Origin: Lachnospiraceae bacterium
GTDB lineage: Bacteria > Bacillota > Clostridia > Lachnospirales > Lachnospiraceae
NCBI GenBank assembly: GCA_022510605.1
Contig: JAFLTB010000004.1
Span: 1-64,000, forward strand
Direction: 5' to 3'
Length of the DNA stretch: 64,000 bases
A model generated the notes under the pieces. It had not been told where the DNA came from. It was given only the letters and a program-made list of their open reading frames with translations, and did not search any database. Position 1 is the stretch's first letter, and every line of letters starts with the position of its first letter. Position numbers and translations under genes: made by a program. This document shows positions 20,083-29,714 of the stretch, in pieces.

Positions 20083-20278
20083 CTTAAGTTTCCGTATTTT
20101 GTTTTGAAGTCTGTATTTTTGTGTAAAAAGGCCTGCCGCTAAAAGCGGCAGGGGCAATATACACTGGAATCGCACTTGGAAAACCCGTTTTCCAGATGCG
20201 ATTCCAGTGTATATTCACTCATCACAAAATGTGATGAGTGCTTTTTACACCTTGCAACAAAAATACGGAAACTTAAGA
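20083..20278 (+). repeat. Multi-hairpin element copy 2 (core 20121-20250, inverted relative to copy 1, with outer inverted arms)
   Basis: Core GTGTAAAAAG...CTTTTTACAC; CCTGCCGCT-aaa-AGCGGCAGG, 60-nt central stem 20156-20215, CACTCATCAC-aaaat-GTGATGAGTG; outer arms CTTAAGTTTCCGTATTTTGTT / AACAAAAATACGGAAACTTAAG. Confidence 0.9.
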
Positions 20279-20365
20279 CGTATGATTGCAAAAGTTCCTT
20301 TTTCTGTTATAATGAATGGTATATTATGGAATGGCATCTTGCCGTTTTGGAAATTGGAGGAAAAC

Positions 20366-20923
20366 ATGGGAAAAATCAAAGTAACAAAATGCCCCATTGA
20401 GGGATTGTATGTCATTGAACCCACGGTATTTCGTGATGAGCGGGGATATTTCATGGAAACCTACAACCAACGGGAAATGGCGGCAGAAGGGCTTAACATG
20501 AATTTTGTTCAGGATAACCAGTCCATGTCCACAAAAGGAATTCTTCGGGGACTTCACTTTCAAAAGGAACATCCGCAGGGGAAACTGGTTCGGGCCATCC
20601 GGGGCTCTGTCTATGACGTGGCCGTGGATCTCCGCCGGGATTCAAAAACCTATGGGCAATGGTACGGACTTGAATTGTCAGCAGAGAACAAAAAACAGTT
20701 TTATGTCTCTGAGGGTTTTGCCCATGGCTACCTTGTTTTGTCCGATGAAGCGGAATTCTGCTACAAGGTAACAGACTTTTATCATCCGGGCGATGAGGGG
20801 GGAATCCTCTGGAATGACCCGGACATTGGCATCCAGTGGCCGCTTCTGCCGGGCATGGAGCCAGTTTTATTAGAACGGGACAGCAACTGGAAACCCCTGA
20901 AGGATACAAAGCTTCCTTTTTAA
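20366..20923 (+). CDS. rfbC: dTDP-4-dehydrorhamnose 3,5-epimerase
   Basis: FRDERGYFMETYNQREM...QDNQSMSTKGILRGLHFQ...HPQGKLVRAIRGSVYDVAVDLR; start MGKIKVTKC with GGAGG upstream. Confidence 0.95.
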   Translation: MGKIKVTKCPIEGLYVIEPTVFRDERGYFMETYNQREMAAEGLNMNFVQDNQSMSTKGILRGLHFQKEHPQGKLVRAIRGSVYDVAVDLRRDSKTYGQWYGLELSAENKKQFYVSEGFAHGYLVLSDEAEFCYKVTDFYHPGDEGGILWNDPDIGIQWPLLPGMEPVLLERDSNWKPLKDTKLPF

Positions 20924-20969
20924 CCCAGAGAAAGCATTCACCAGTGCAGCGCAGAATCCATGCGCAGAA

Positions 20970-22436
20970 ATGAGAGGATTGGTACAAAATATGGATAACA
21001 GAAATTTTACCCTGCTTACAGATTTTTATGAATTAACCATGATGCAGGGGTATTTTCAAAACGACACAAAGGAAACCGTAGTTTTTGATTTATTTTACCG
21101 ACAGAATCCCGACGATGGAGGATATGCGGTATGTGCCGGACTTGCACAGGTCATTGACTATATTAAGAGCCTTCATTTTGACTATGATGATATCGATTAC
21201 CTACGCAGTCTTGGCACTTTTCATGAGGAATTTCTGGATTATCTTGCCAGCTTTCATTTTACTGGCGATATCTATGCCATCCCGGAGGGCACCGTCATTT
21301 TTCCGCGGGAGCCTCTGGTAAAGGTAGTGGCGCCTATTATGGAAGCCCAGCTGGTAGAGACCGCCTTGCTGAATCTGATTAATCATCAAAGTCTGATTGC
21401 CACGAAGGCCGCCAGAGTCTGTTACGCTGCCAGAGGCGGCAGTGTCATGGAATTTGGTCTGCGCCGGGCACAGGGACCAGATGCCGGTACCTTTGGCGCC
21501 AGGGCCGCTGTTATCGGCGGCTGTATCGGCACCAGCAACGTTATCTGTGCCAAAGAATTTGGAATTCCGGCCCTGGGCACCCATGCCCACAGCTGGATTA
21601 TGAGTTTTGGCGATGAATTAACCGCCTTTCGCAAATATGCCGAACTTTACCCGGAAAACACTACACTGTTAGTGGATACCTACGACACCCTGCGCTCTGG
21701 TGTCCCTCACGCCATTCAGGTTTTTGGGGAACTTCGTACAGCAGGCAGACTGCCATTAAACTACGGCATCCGCCTTGACAGCGGCGACCTTGCCTATCTG
21801 TCCAAAAAGGCGAGAAAAATGTTAGATGATGCCGGCTTTGAGACGGCTGCCATATGTGCCTCCAGTGATTTGGACGAATATCTCATTGACTCCCTGCTCT
21901 CCCAGGGGGCTTGCATTGATTCCTGGGGTGTAGGAACCAACCTGATTACCTCGAAAAACACACCAGCCTTTGGCGGTGTATACAAATTGGCGGCAGTAGA
22001 AACCGACGGTGAAATGGTGCCCAAAATCAAGTTGTCGGAGAATCCAGCCAAAATTACCAATCCGGGAAATAAAACGGTCTATCGCATTTATGATAAAGAA
22101 ACAGGAAAGATTCGTGCAGACTATATTGCTCTGGCCGGAGAAACCTTTGACCCGGAGGAGGACCTTCTTTTGTTTGACCCGAATGCCACCTGGAAAAAGA
22201 CAAAACTGACCGGCGGTACCTATGAAATGAAGGAAATTCTTGTTCCAATTTTCAAAAGCGGACAGTGCATTTATGAGACACCAAGTGTTATGGAAATCCA
22301 GGCCTACTGTAAAGAACAGTTAGATACCCTCTGGGAGGAGACAAGGCGTCTGGTAAACCCCCAGGAGGTATACGTGGATTTATCCGACCAGTTATATCAG
22401 ATGAAAGCGTCACTTTTGAACCACTATAAGGAATAG
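20970..22436 (+). CDS. pncB: Nicotinate phosphoribosyltransferase
   Basis: NRNFTLLTDFYELTMMQGYF...EFGLRRAQGPD...GIPALGTHAHSWIMSF...GIRLDSGDL. Confidence 0.95.
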   Translation: MRGLVQNMDNRNFTLLTDFYELTMMQGYFQNDTKETVVFDLFYRQNPDDGGYAVCAGLAQVIDYIKSLHFDYDDIDYLRSLGTFHEEFLDYLASFHFTGDIYAIPEGTVIFPREPLVKVVAPIMEAQLVETALLNLINHQSLIATKAARVCYAARGGSVMEFGLRRAQGPDAGTFGARAAVIGGCIGTSNVICAKEFGIPALGTHAHSWIMSFGDELTAFRKYAELYPENTTLLVDTYDTLRSGVPHAIQVFGELRTAGRLPLNYGIRLDSGDLAYLSKKARKMLDDAGFETAAICASSDLDEYLIDSLLSQGACIDSWGVGTNLITSKNTPAFGGVYKLAAVETDGEMVPKIKLSENPAKITNPGNKTVYRIYDKETGKIRADYIALAGETFDPEEDLLLFDPNATWKKTKLTGGTYEMKEILVPIFKSGQCIYETPSVMEIQAYCKEQLDTLWEETRRLVNPQEVYVDLSDQLYQMKASLLNHYKE

Positions 22437-22466
22437 CAGAGACATTTTCCCCTTTCTATACTGCTT

Positions 22467-23483
22467 TTAATTGAAGCCATAGATTTTCTGAGACAGGGAA
22501 TAGCCCCATACCACAATCTTACGGCCAGCCTTCCCACGAAACTGCATGGGTTTACTGAGCGCCAGCTTATTTATCATGCGGTACATGCCGCGGTTCTGGC
22601 TCTTTAAGTAGGCCCAGAGTTCTTCCCGTTTGGCAAGGCTCTCTTCACTGCCCTCCTTAATTAAAAATACCGAACTTATCGTCATCATCATAGTTAGATA
22701 TTTCACCATATAATCCCGCAACTTCTTATTTTTAATCTTTGTCAAGTCATAGGCATCTATCATCAACTTGTTTACTTTAATCTGCTGGTCAATCCGGCCA
22801 ATCATAATTTTTTCATTGACCGACTGGTCCTCCCGGCCAATAAAATACCGGTACAAATCCACATTGATATAGTACATGGTTTTAACAAAGGGCAGGGGAT
22901 TATATACAAAAATATTATCCACATAAAAAGTATGTTTGGGCAGCTCTAACCCGCAGTCCCGGAGCAGTTTGGTACGGTACACAACGGAGTGCATCAGGAT
23001 ATTCTGGCTCATCTTAAACCTTTTCACATCGCTCCAGCCAAAGACCTGATTTTCCGGAAATACCCCCTCATACCGAATCGCCTTATGCTTGTGAATGCTG
23101 GGTTTTTCATACACATAATTGGCAAGCAGCATATCCACACCATTGCCATCCTGTGCAAATCCCCGCAATACGTCTAACAGCTTCAGCAGAGCTTCCCTGT
23201 CCACCCAGTCGTCACTGTCCAGCACCTTAAAATATACACCAGTGGCATAAGCAAGCCCTGTATTTACCGCACATCCGTGGCCGCCATTTTTCTGATGGAT
23301 CGCACGAATAATAGACGGATGCTCCGCCGCCAGTTCATCTGCAATTTTTCCGGTGTCATCCTGTGAACCATCGTCCACCAGAATAATTTCCACATCCTCT
23401 CCGCCCACCAGAACGGTCTCCACCGCATGGCGCATATATTCCTGTGAATTATAGCAGGGAACTGTCACTGTCAATAACTTCAT
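22467..23483 (-). CDS. GT2 family glycosyltransferase
   Basis: LLTVTVPCYNSQEYMRHAVETVL...ILVDDGSQDDTGKIAD...NGGHGCAVNTGL...KVLDSDDWVD. Confidence 0.9.
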   Translation of the reverse strand: MKLLTVTVPCYNSQEYMRHAVETVLVGGEDVEIILVDDGSQDDTGKIADELAAEHPSIIRAIHQKNGGHGCAVNTGLAYATGVYFKVLDSDDWVDREALLKLLDVLRGFAQDGNGVDMLLANYVYEKPSIHKHKAIRYEGVFPENQVFGWSDVKRFKMSQNILMHSVVYRTKLLRDCGLELPKHTFYVDNIFVYNPLPFVKTMYYINVDLYRYFIGREDQSVNEKIMIGRIDQQIKVNKLMIDAYDLTKIKNKKLRDYMVKYLTMMMTISSVFLIKEGSEESLAKREELWAYLKSQNRGMYRMINKLALSKPMQFRGKAGRKIVVWGYSLSQKIYGFN

Positions 23484-23506
23484 CTCAAATCCTTTCCTTT
23501 CGTCAA

Positions 23507-24655
23507 TTATAGTTTCTCTGTCATCTCCAACGCTCTTTCCACAATAGCGTCAATGTTATAATATTTATACTCTGCCAGCCTGCCCAGCAAATAAAAATTA
23601 GGGAGCTTGTCCACCAGTGCTTTATACCTGGCAAACAAAGCGTCATTTTCCTCATTATTGATGGCATAATAGGGAATCTCTCCCGATTCACCCTGGTACG
23701 GCATGGGATATTCCTTTACAATCGTAGTGTCCGGTGCCTCCAGCTGGCCGGACAAATACTTAAACTCTGTAATGCGGGTGTAGTCCTCCGACACCGTATA
23801 GTTAATCACACCATGGCTCTGATAAAATTTTCTGTCATAATGCTCAAAATCAAAGCGTAGGGAGCGGTACGGCAGCCTGCCAAACCGGCAGTCAAACAAT
23901 TCATCCAGCGCACCGGTAAAAATCACATTGCCGGTAAAGGGTTTCCCCTCAAAAAGGATTGGCTGTTCTGACTCCGGTGAGATAGCCAGCACCGTTTTTG
24001 CCTCACAGTTCAATCTCACGTCAATTCCATCCAAATCCAGCAGTTTTTCAAATACCGGCGTAAATCCGTGCAGCGGAAGTCCCTGGTACGTATCCTGAAA
24101 GTATCGGTTGTCCCTGGACAAAAGCACCGGAACCCGTCCCGACACCGCCGGGTCAATCTCTTTCGGGGATTTTCCCCACTGCTTCATGGTGTATTTGAGA
24201 AAAATATTCTCGTAGACATACTGGGCAATTTCCTGTAATTCCTCATTTTCATGGTTCATCAATTCCAGAATCGGCACCCGGGCGCCTTCGCCAAAATTAT
24301 CTACCAGAAGTTTTTCCAGATGGGGCGCACGCTCGCCGTAAACCATCTCCAGCGTATTCAGGTTAAAGGGAATTGGCAATTCCCTCCCATATATATTTCC
24401 CACTACCTCATGGCGATATTCATACCACTCTGTAAAGCGGGAGAGATAACGGTATACCCTTTCGCTGTTGGTATGAAAAATATGTGGGCCATACTGATGA
24501 ATCAGTATGCCATATTCATCCGGCCTGTCGTAGCAGTTCCCACCGATATGATCCCTGGCATCCACCACCAGCACCTTCTGCCCCTTCCTCTCTGCCAGTT
24601 CCCTGGCGGCAACGGCTCCCGCAAAGCCGCTCCCAATTACAATGCTATCGTACAT
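23507..24655 (-). CDS. glf: UDP-galactopyranose mutase
   Basis: MYDSIVIGSGFAGAVAARELAER...RDHIGGNCYD...GILIHQYGPHIFHTN. Confidence 0.95.
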   Translation of the reverse strand: MYDSIVIGSGFAGAVAARELAERKGQKVLVVDARDHIGGNCYDRPDEYGILIHQYGPHIFHTNSERVYRYLSRFTEWYEYRHEVVGNIYGRELPIPFNLNTLEMVYGERAPHLEKLLVDNFGEGARVPILELMNHENEELQEIAQYVYENIFLKYTMKQWGKSPKEIDPAVSGRVPVLLSRDNRYFQDTYQGLPLHGFTPVFEKLLDLDGIDVRLNCEAKTVLAISPESEQPILFEGKPFTGNVIFTGALDELFDCRFGRLPYRSLRFDFEHYDRKFYQSHGVINYTVSEDYTRITEFKYLSGQLEAPDTTIVKEYPMPYQGESGEIPYYAINNEENDALFARYKALVDKLPNFYLLGRLAEYKYYNIDAIVERALEMTEKL

Positions 24656-24703
24656 GAATGATTCTTCTCCTTCCGCCACCCTCTCTAAACAATTGTATCA
24701 GAC

Positions 24704-26014
24704 TTATCGAATAATATCTACCACTAATTTCAGCGGCTCCGGCTTCCTCCGGCCAACAGTATAACAGGTTTTCATATGGGATAATGCTCCGTCCAGCCGT
24801 TCCGGCTCCGATGTATATAAGACGGCAATACTCTCTCCCGCACGCACCGGCTCTCCCAACTTCTTCTTCATCAAAATTCCAGCCCCGGCATCAATTTCAC
24901 TGTCCTTTGTCTCCCGGCCCGCTCCAAGAAGGCCTGCTGCCATACCAATTTTTTCAGCGTCCATTGTGGTAATATATCCGTCCTCCTCTGCTCGCAGTTC
25001 GCCACTTATTTCCGCTATGGCAAGCCTTTCCGGGTTTTCAATGCAGGCAGTATCTCCCCCCTGAGTCTCTACCATGGCATGGAAACGGTCATAGGCCGCA
25101 CCACTTTCCAAGGCTTTTTGGGCCTGTTCCTTTCCTTCCTCATAGGAAATGTCTTTGCCCAGTGAAAGCATCATACCTGCCAGGGCGGTACACACAACTT
25201 TTACATCTTCCGGCCCGCCTCCCTGCAGAGTCTCAATGGCTTCTTTTACCTCCAGACAGTTGCCCACCGCAAGGCCCAAAGGCTCCTCCATGCTGGTAAT
25301 CATAGCCGCCGTCTCCCGGCCAGCCCCATTTCCAATTGCCACCATGCGCCTGGCTAACTCCCGGGAACCCGAAAGCTCCTTGATAAAGGCTCCGCTGCCT
25401 GTGGTCACATCCAGCAAAATTTTGTCACTTCCGGCCGCCAGCTTTTTACTCATGACGGAAGCCGCAATCAGCGGAATACTATCCACGGTTCCCGTGACAT
25501 CCCTCAGTGCGTACAGCAGTTTATCTGCCGGCACCAGATTGCCAGTCTGTCCGATAATGCTGATTCCATTTTTCTGAATGGCCTGAAAAAATTCTCCACC
25601 GCTCAACTCCATCCGAAAGCCCGGTATCGATTCCAGTTTATCCCGTGTCCCTCCGGTAAAACCCAGTCCCCTGCCACTCATCTTAGCCACCGGCACCCCG
25701 CAGGCCGCCACCATGGGTCCCACAATCAATGTGGCCTTATCTCCCACACCCCCGGTGGAATGTTTATCCACCTTAATGCCCGGAATCCGGGACAAGTCCA
25801 CTACATCACCGGAATCCCGCATAGCCATAGTCATAGCTGTCAGTTCCCGGTCTGTCATTCCCTGAAAGCAAATGGCCATCAGCATGGCCGACATCTGGTA
25901 ATCCGGGATTTTTCCCGTCGCATAGTCCTGAATCATGGCACGGATTTCTTCCTCCTCCAGTGCCAGACCTTCCTTTTTTTTCACAATGATATCTGCAAAA
26001 CGCTCCATCCCCAT
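24704..26014 (-). CDS. Pyrimidine-nucleoside (thymidine) phosphorylase
   Basis: KVDKHSTGGVGDKATLIVGPMVAACGVPVAKMSGRGLGFTGGTRDKLESIPGF. Confidence 0.95.
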   Translation of the reverse strand: MGMERFADIIVKKKEGLALEEEEIRAMIQDYATGKIPDYQMSAMLMAICFQGMTDRELTAMTMAMRDSGDVVDLSRIPGIKVDKHSTGGVGDKATLIVGPMVAACGVPVAKMSGRGLGFTGGTRDKLESIPGFRMELSGGEFFQAIQKNGISIIGQTGNLVPADKLLYALRDVTGTVDSIPLIAASVMSKKLAAGSDKILLDVTTGSGAFIKELSGSRELARRMVAIGNGAGRETAAMITSMEEPLGLAVGNCLEVKEAIETLQGGGPEDVKVVCTALAGMMLSLGKDISYEEGKEQAQKALESGAAYDRFHAMVETQGGDTACIENPERLAIAEISGELRAEEDGYITTMDAEKIGMAAGLLGAGRETKDSEIDAGAGILMKKKLGEPVRAGESIAVLYTSEPERLDGALSHMKTCYTVGRRKPEPLKLVVDIIR

Positions 26015-26131
26015 GCTCCTTTACATTTTTATACTTTTTATCATACCATTTTTTCCCACACTTTTCCACGCCGATTTGCCTTCCTCTTGTCAGAAATTCC
26101 AAAATATGCTATAGTGGAAAGCGAGTGACCC

Positions 26132-26193
26132 TGAAACGAGCCGCTCTCATATTAGCACGATGATACTCCCGTGCTAAAAACATGGACGTTTCA
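26132..26193 (+). promoter_or_regulatory. Structured 5' leader upstream of the symporter
   Basis: Outer pairing TGAAACG (26132-26138)/CGTTTCA (26187-26193); inner TTAGCACG (26152-26159)/CGTGCTAA (26170-26177). Confidence 0.4.
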
Positions 26194-26241
26194 ATCCATT
26201 TTAGGGGGACGGACTTTACCATTTAATACTAGGAGGATATT

Positions 26242-27768
26242 ATGTCAATAAGTACCATTGCTATTTTAACTGCTTTTGCCTGTTATCTTTTACTGATGAT
26301 TAGCATAGGAATTGTTTCTATGAAAAAGACCAAGAGCACCGAGGATTACTTTCTGGGCGGCCGCGGTCTCAACGGCTGGATAGCCGCTTTATCTGCCCAG
26401 GCTTCCGATATGAGCGGATGGCTTTTGATGGGACTTCCCGGTTCTGTCTACGCATTGGGCACCGGCCAGGCCTGGATTGCCATCGGTCTTTTTATCGGAA
26501 CGGTTCTCAACTGGCTTCTGATTTCCAAACGGCTCCGCCGCTACACCATCGTTGCCAACAACTCCCTGACACTGCCGGAGTTTTTTGAAAACCGTTTCCA
26601 TGACCGGAAAAAAATCCTGCTTGGCATATCTTCTGTCGTAATCGTGATATTTTTCCTGGTGTATACCGCCTCGGCTCTGGCCTCCGGTGGAAAATTGTTT
26701 AACACCGTATTTGGAATTGACTATCATATCGCTCTGGCGATTGGTGCCATTGTTATTCTAATCTACACCTTTCTCGGAGGATTTTTAGCCGTATGTACCA
26801 CCGATTTTATTCAGGGTACTCTGATGTTAATTGCTCTGTTAATCGTGCCGATTCTTGCCTACAGCCTGATTAGTGGAGACTTTTCCACTGCTTTGATAAA
26901 CAACGATGTGGTAAATGCCGGGGATTATATGAGCCTGTTTTCCAATGGCGGTGAGCCCTATTCTCTGGTAGATATTCTCTCCCAGGTTGCCTGGGGATTA
27001 GGTTACTGTGGAATGCCTCATATTCTGGTGCGCTTTATGGCCGTCAAAAGTGAAAAGGAACTGAAAAAATCCAGTGTCATTGCCATTATCTGGGTTGCTA
27101 TTTCCCTGTTTGCCGCCTGTGTCATCGGCGTCGTAGGCCGGGCCTTTTTGCAGGACGTACTGACTGGCAGCGCCACTGAGACTGTATTTATCTCTATGAT
27201 TCAGCAGCTTTTCACGGTGGACTTTGCCCTGCCGTTCATCGCCGGATTGTTCCTGTGCGGTATTCTGGCAGCCATCATGTCCACAGCAGATTCCCAGTTA
27301 CTGGTATGCGCCTCCTCTGCTTCCAAAGATATTTATAAAAATATTTTGAATCCGAAGGCAGATGATAAAAAGGTATTGACCATCAGCCGCATCACTGTTA
27401 TTGTCATAGCTGTTTTGGCCTTTATCATTGCCTGGGACCCGGAGAGCAGTATTATGAATCTGGTATCCGATGCCTGGGCAGGTCTTGGCTCTGCCTTCGG
27501 CCCGCTGGTTGTCTGCTCCCTGTTCTGGAAGCGCACGAATCTTCCAGGCGCTGTATCCGGCATTGTCTCCGGCGGCCTGTTCGTTATCATCTGGGACTAT
27601 CTCCCAATTGTAAACGGCCAGACCCCTTATGCCGCTACCGGCATTTACTCCCTGCTTCTTGGCTTCTTCATCAGTCTGGCCTGCATTATCATTGTCAGCC
27701 TGTGCACCAAAGCCCCGGAGCCTTCTGTTTTGGAGGACTTTGAAGCAGTCAACAATTATACGGAATAA
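26242..27768 (+). CDS. putP: Sodium:solute (proline-type) symporter
   Basis: STEDYFLGGRGLNGWIAALSAQASDMSGWLLMGLPGSVYALGTGQ...; AAIMSTADSQLLVCASSASKDIYKN. Confidence 0.9.
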   Translation: MSISTIAILTAFACYLLLMISIGIVSMKKTKSTEDYFLGGRGLNGWIAALSAQASDMSGWLLMGLPGSVYALGTGQAWIAIGLFIGTVLNWLLISKRLRRYTIVANNSLTLPEFFENRFHDRKKILLGISSVVIVIFFLVYTASALASGGKLFNTVFGIDYHIALAIGAIVILIYTFLGGFLAVCTTDFIQGTLMLIALLIVPILAYSLISGDFSTALINNDVVNAGDYMSLFSNGGEPYSLVDILSQVAWGLGYCGMPHILVRFMAVKSEKELKKSSVIAIIWVAISLFAACVIGVVGRAFLQDVLTGSATETVFISMIQQLFTVDFALPFIAGLFLCGILAAIMSTADSQLLVCASSASKDIYKNILNPKADDKKVLTISRITVIVIAVLAFIIAWDPESSIMNLVSDAWAGLGSAFGPLVVCSLFWKRTNLPGAVSGIVSGGLFVIIWDYLPIVNGQTPYAATGIYSLLLGFFISLACIIIVSLCTKAPEPSVLEDFEAVNNYTE

Positions 27769-27786
27769 TTGCTATTTACTTATTTT

Positions 27787-28371
27787 TTATTTACTCCTTT
27801 TTTTCCCAGGCATATTGCTCCATAAGTAGCAGTATGCCTGGGTTCTTGCTGCAAAGGATTCTCCCTTTTCAAACAACTCCCGGATTTCCTTTCTGGTAAA
27901 CCATCCAGCTTCAATTTCTTCCACTGCGGAATCGCTTCGGCCGATAGCTCCCTCTGCCGTTCCCACGATACAAATATTGGTTTCATTGGAAAAACCCACC
28001 GCACTGTAACTAATAGGCATATAATCGGTAATCGCCGTCAGTGTCAATCCGGTTTCTTCTTTTAATTCTCTCCTTGCCGTTTCCTCCGGCGTCTCTCCCG
28101 GCTCCATCAAACCGGCTGGAAAATTATAAACAAAATCTCCTAATGCCATACGAAACTCCCGGTTGAGAAGCAGTCGTTCCCCGCTCTCATCATGAAGAAT
28201 CATCACTACCGCATCCGCTTTCTTCCTCTGCAAATCCTCCATGCCCTGCACGGAAGGATTCCGGCTGATCATTTCATATATTTTATCACTGCCCTCTTCC
28301 GTCTCATACGTAATATCATAGCGATGAATATATGAGCCACTGTGAACCTTTTTAATCGATTGAAATTTCAT
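27787..28371 (-). CDS. NUDIX hydrolase (ADP-ribose pyrophosphatase type)
   Basis: FPAGLMEPGETPEETARRELKEETGL NUDIX box. Confidence 0.9.
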   Translation of the reverse strand: MKFQSIKKVHSGSYIHRYDITYETEEGSDKIYEMISRNPSVQGMEDLQRKKADAVVMILHDESGERLLLNREFRMALGDFVYNFPAGLMEPGETPEETARRELKEETGLTLTAITDYMPISYSAVGFSNETNICIVGTAEGAIGRSDSAVEEIEAGWFTRKEIRELFEKGESFAARTQAYCYLWSNMPGKKRSK

Positions 28372-28541
28372 AAAAATTTTACCTCTTTTCTCTCTATCAC
28401 CATGGCAGCACGATGGCGCCGTCGTGGTGCTCGGGTAGTGGAAAAAGTATAACACGAAAAAAAATTACTTGCAATCTTTCTTCCCCTGTGCTATATTTTT
28501 AATCACCCTCTCATTACTCCCACGTAAGGAGGGAGTTATCT

Positions 28542-29564
28542 ATGAATCGATATTCTAATTTTTCCGGGACCATGCCAAAACGAATCCTGGCAGTCCTGTT
28601 ACTACTGACATTCAACATTACCACATTATTTACTTTTGCGCCGGAATCCCGGGCCGCTTCTTATTCTATTCTTCTTTTATCCGATTACCGGAAAACCGTA
28701 AACATACAGCAGACCTTTCCTTTGATTGCCTTTTCCACCTCAGGGAAAAAGATTACCTGGAAAAGCAGCAGTTCACGGATTGCCTCGGTCAATACCTATG
28801 GACAGGTCACAGCCAAAAAAGCCGGCACCTGTCGGATTACTGCCCGCTCTGGCGGCGCAGAGGCCAGTTGTACCGTCACTGTACGTCCAACCACAATAAA
28901 ATTGTCCGCAGGACACATTTACATGGAAAATGGAGCCTCCTATACTTTGCAGGGCACTACCTCCAATGGTTCTGCACTGACCTGGAAATCTTCCCGTCGA
29001 AGTGTCGCTGCCATTGATAATAATGGCCGGATTGTCGCAGCAAAGCCCGGTGAGACTACCATTACGGCTTCTGCCGACGGCACAAAAGTTACTTGCACAG
29101 TTACGGTGAAAAAGCCAAAGGTGACCCTCAATTACACCGAGACCTCTCTTTACCGTAAGCAGACCATTAAACTCACCGCTAAAGTTTCCTCGGGACGTAC
29201 GCCAGTATGGAAATCTAAGAGAACCAGCGTTGCCACGGTGGACGAAAACGGTCTTGTTACCGCCCGCAAGCACGGCACGACAACGATTACCGCCAAAATT
29301 GACGGCATTACCCGTATCTGTGAAATTACGGTAGAATCACCGGACATTCGTCTGAGTGCAGACTCGGTTACACTGAGCAAGGGAAAAAGCCTGACCCTGA
29401 CTGCCAACGTCAGTTCCGGCATTGCCCCTGTCTGGAAAAGCAATAAAAAAAGTGTAGCCACGGTGGACAAAAACGGGAAAGTGACTGCAAAGAAAAAGGG
29501 AACCTGTACCATTACCGCCACAGAGGATGGCGCAAAGGAAAGCTGCCGGGTGGTGGTAAAATAA
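28542..29564 (+). CDS. Secreted/surface protein with repeated Big_2 (bacterial Ig-like) domains
   Basis: Signal-peptide-like N-terminus; repeated W-K-S-x(3-5)-A-T/S-V-(D/N)-x-N/Y-G-x-V-T-A-K-x-x-G-T-x-x-I-T-A units. Confidence 0.85.
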   Translation: MNRYSNFSGTMPKRILAVLLLLTFNITTLFTFAPESRAASYSILLLSDYRKTVNIQQTFPLIAFSTSGKKITWKSSSSRIASVNTYGQVTAKKAGTCRITARSGGAEASCTVTVRPTTIKLSAGHIYMENGASYTLQGTTSNGSALTWKSSRRSVAAIDNNGRIVAAKPGETTITASADGTKVTCTVTVKKPKVTLNYTETSLYRKQTIKLTAKVSSGRTPVWKSKRTSVATVDENGLVTARKHGTTTITAKIDGITRICEITVESPDIRLSADSVTLSKGKSLTLTANVSSGIAPVWKSNKKSVATVDKNGKVTAKKKGTCTITATEDGAKESCRVVVK

Positions 29565-29714
29565 TATACAACGAGCTTTGTAAAACAATTTTTGTTAATT
29601 AAATTCAGGAGTAATGAGAGGGGTTATTGCCAAATATTTGAAGTGGTTGTAAAATAATAAAAAGGACCGTTGTTTTTTAACACTTTATGCACAGCACTTT
29701 GGAATGGAGGTTTT

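Noticed and set aside
27801-27842. CCCAGGCATAnTGCT...AGCAnTATGCCTGGG stem as a NUDIX terminator
   Set aside because: Lies inside the 3' end of the NUDIX coding sequence and is followed on the minus strand by A-rich, not T-rich, sequence.
28542-29564. Big_2 repeat protein as a sortase-anchored adhesin
   Set aside because: No LPxTG motif or C-terminal hydrophobic anchor; only a secreted Ig-like protein can be supported.
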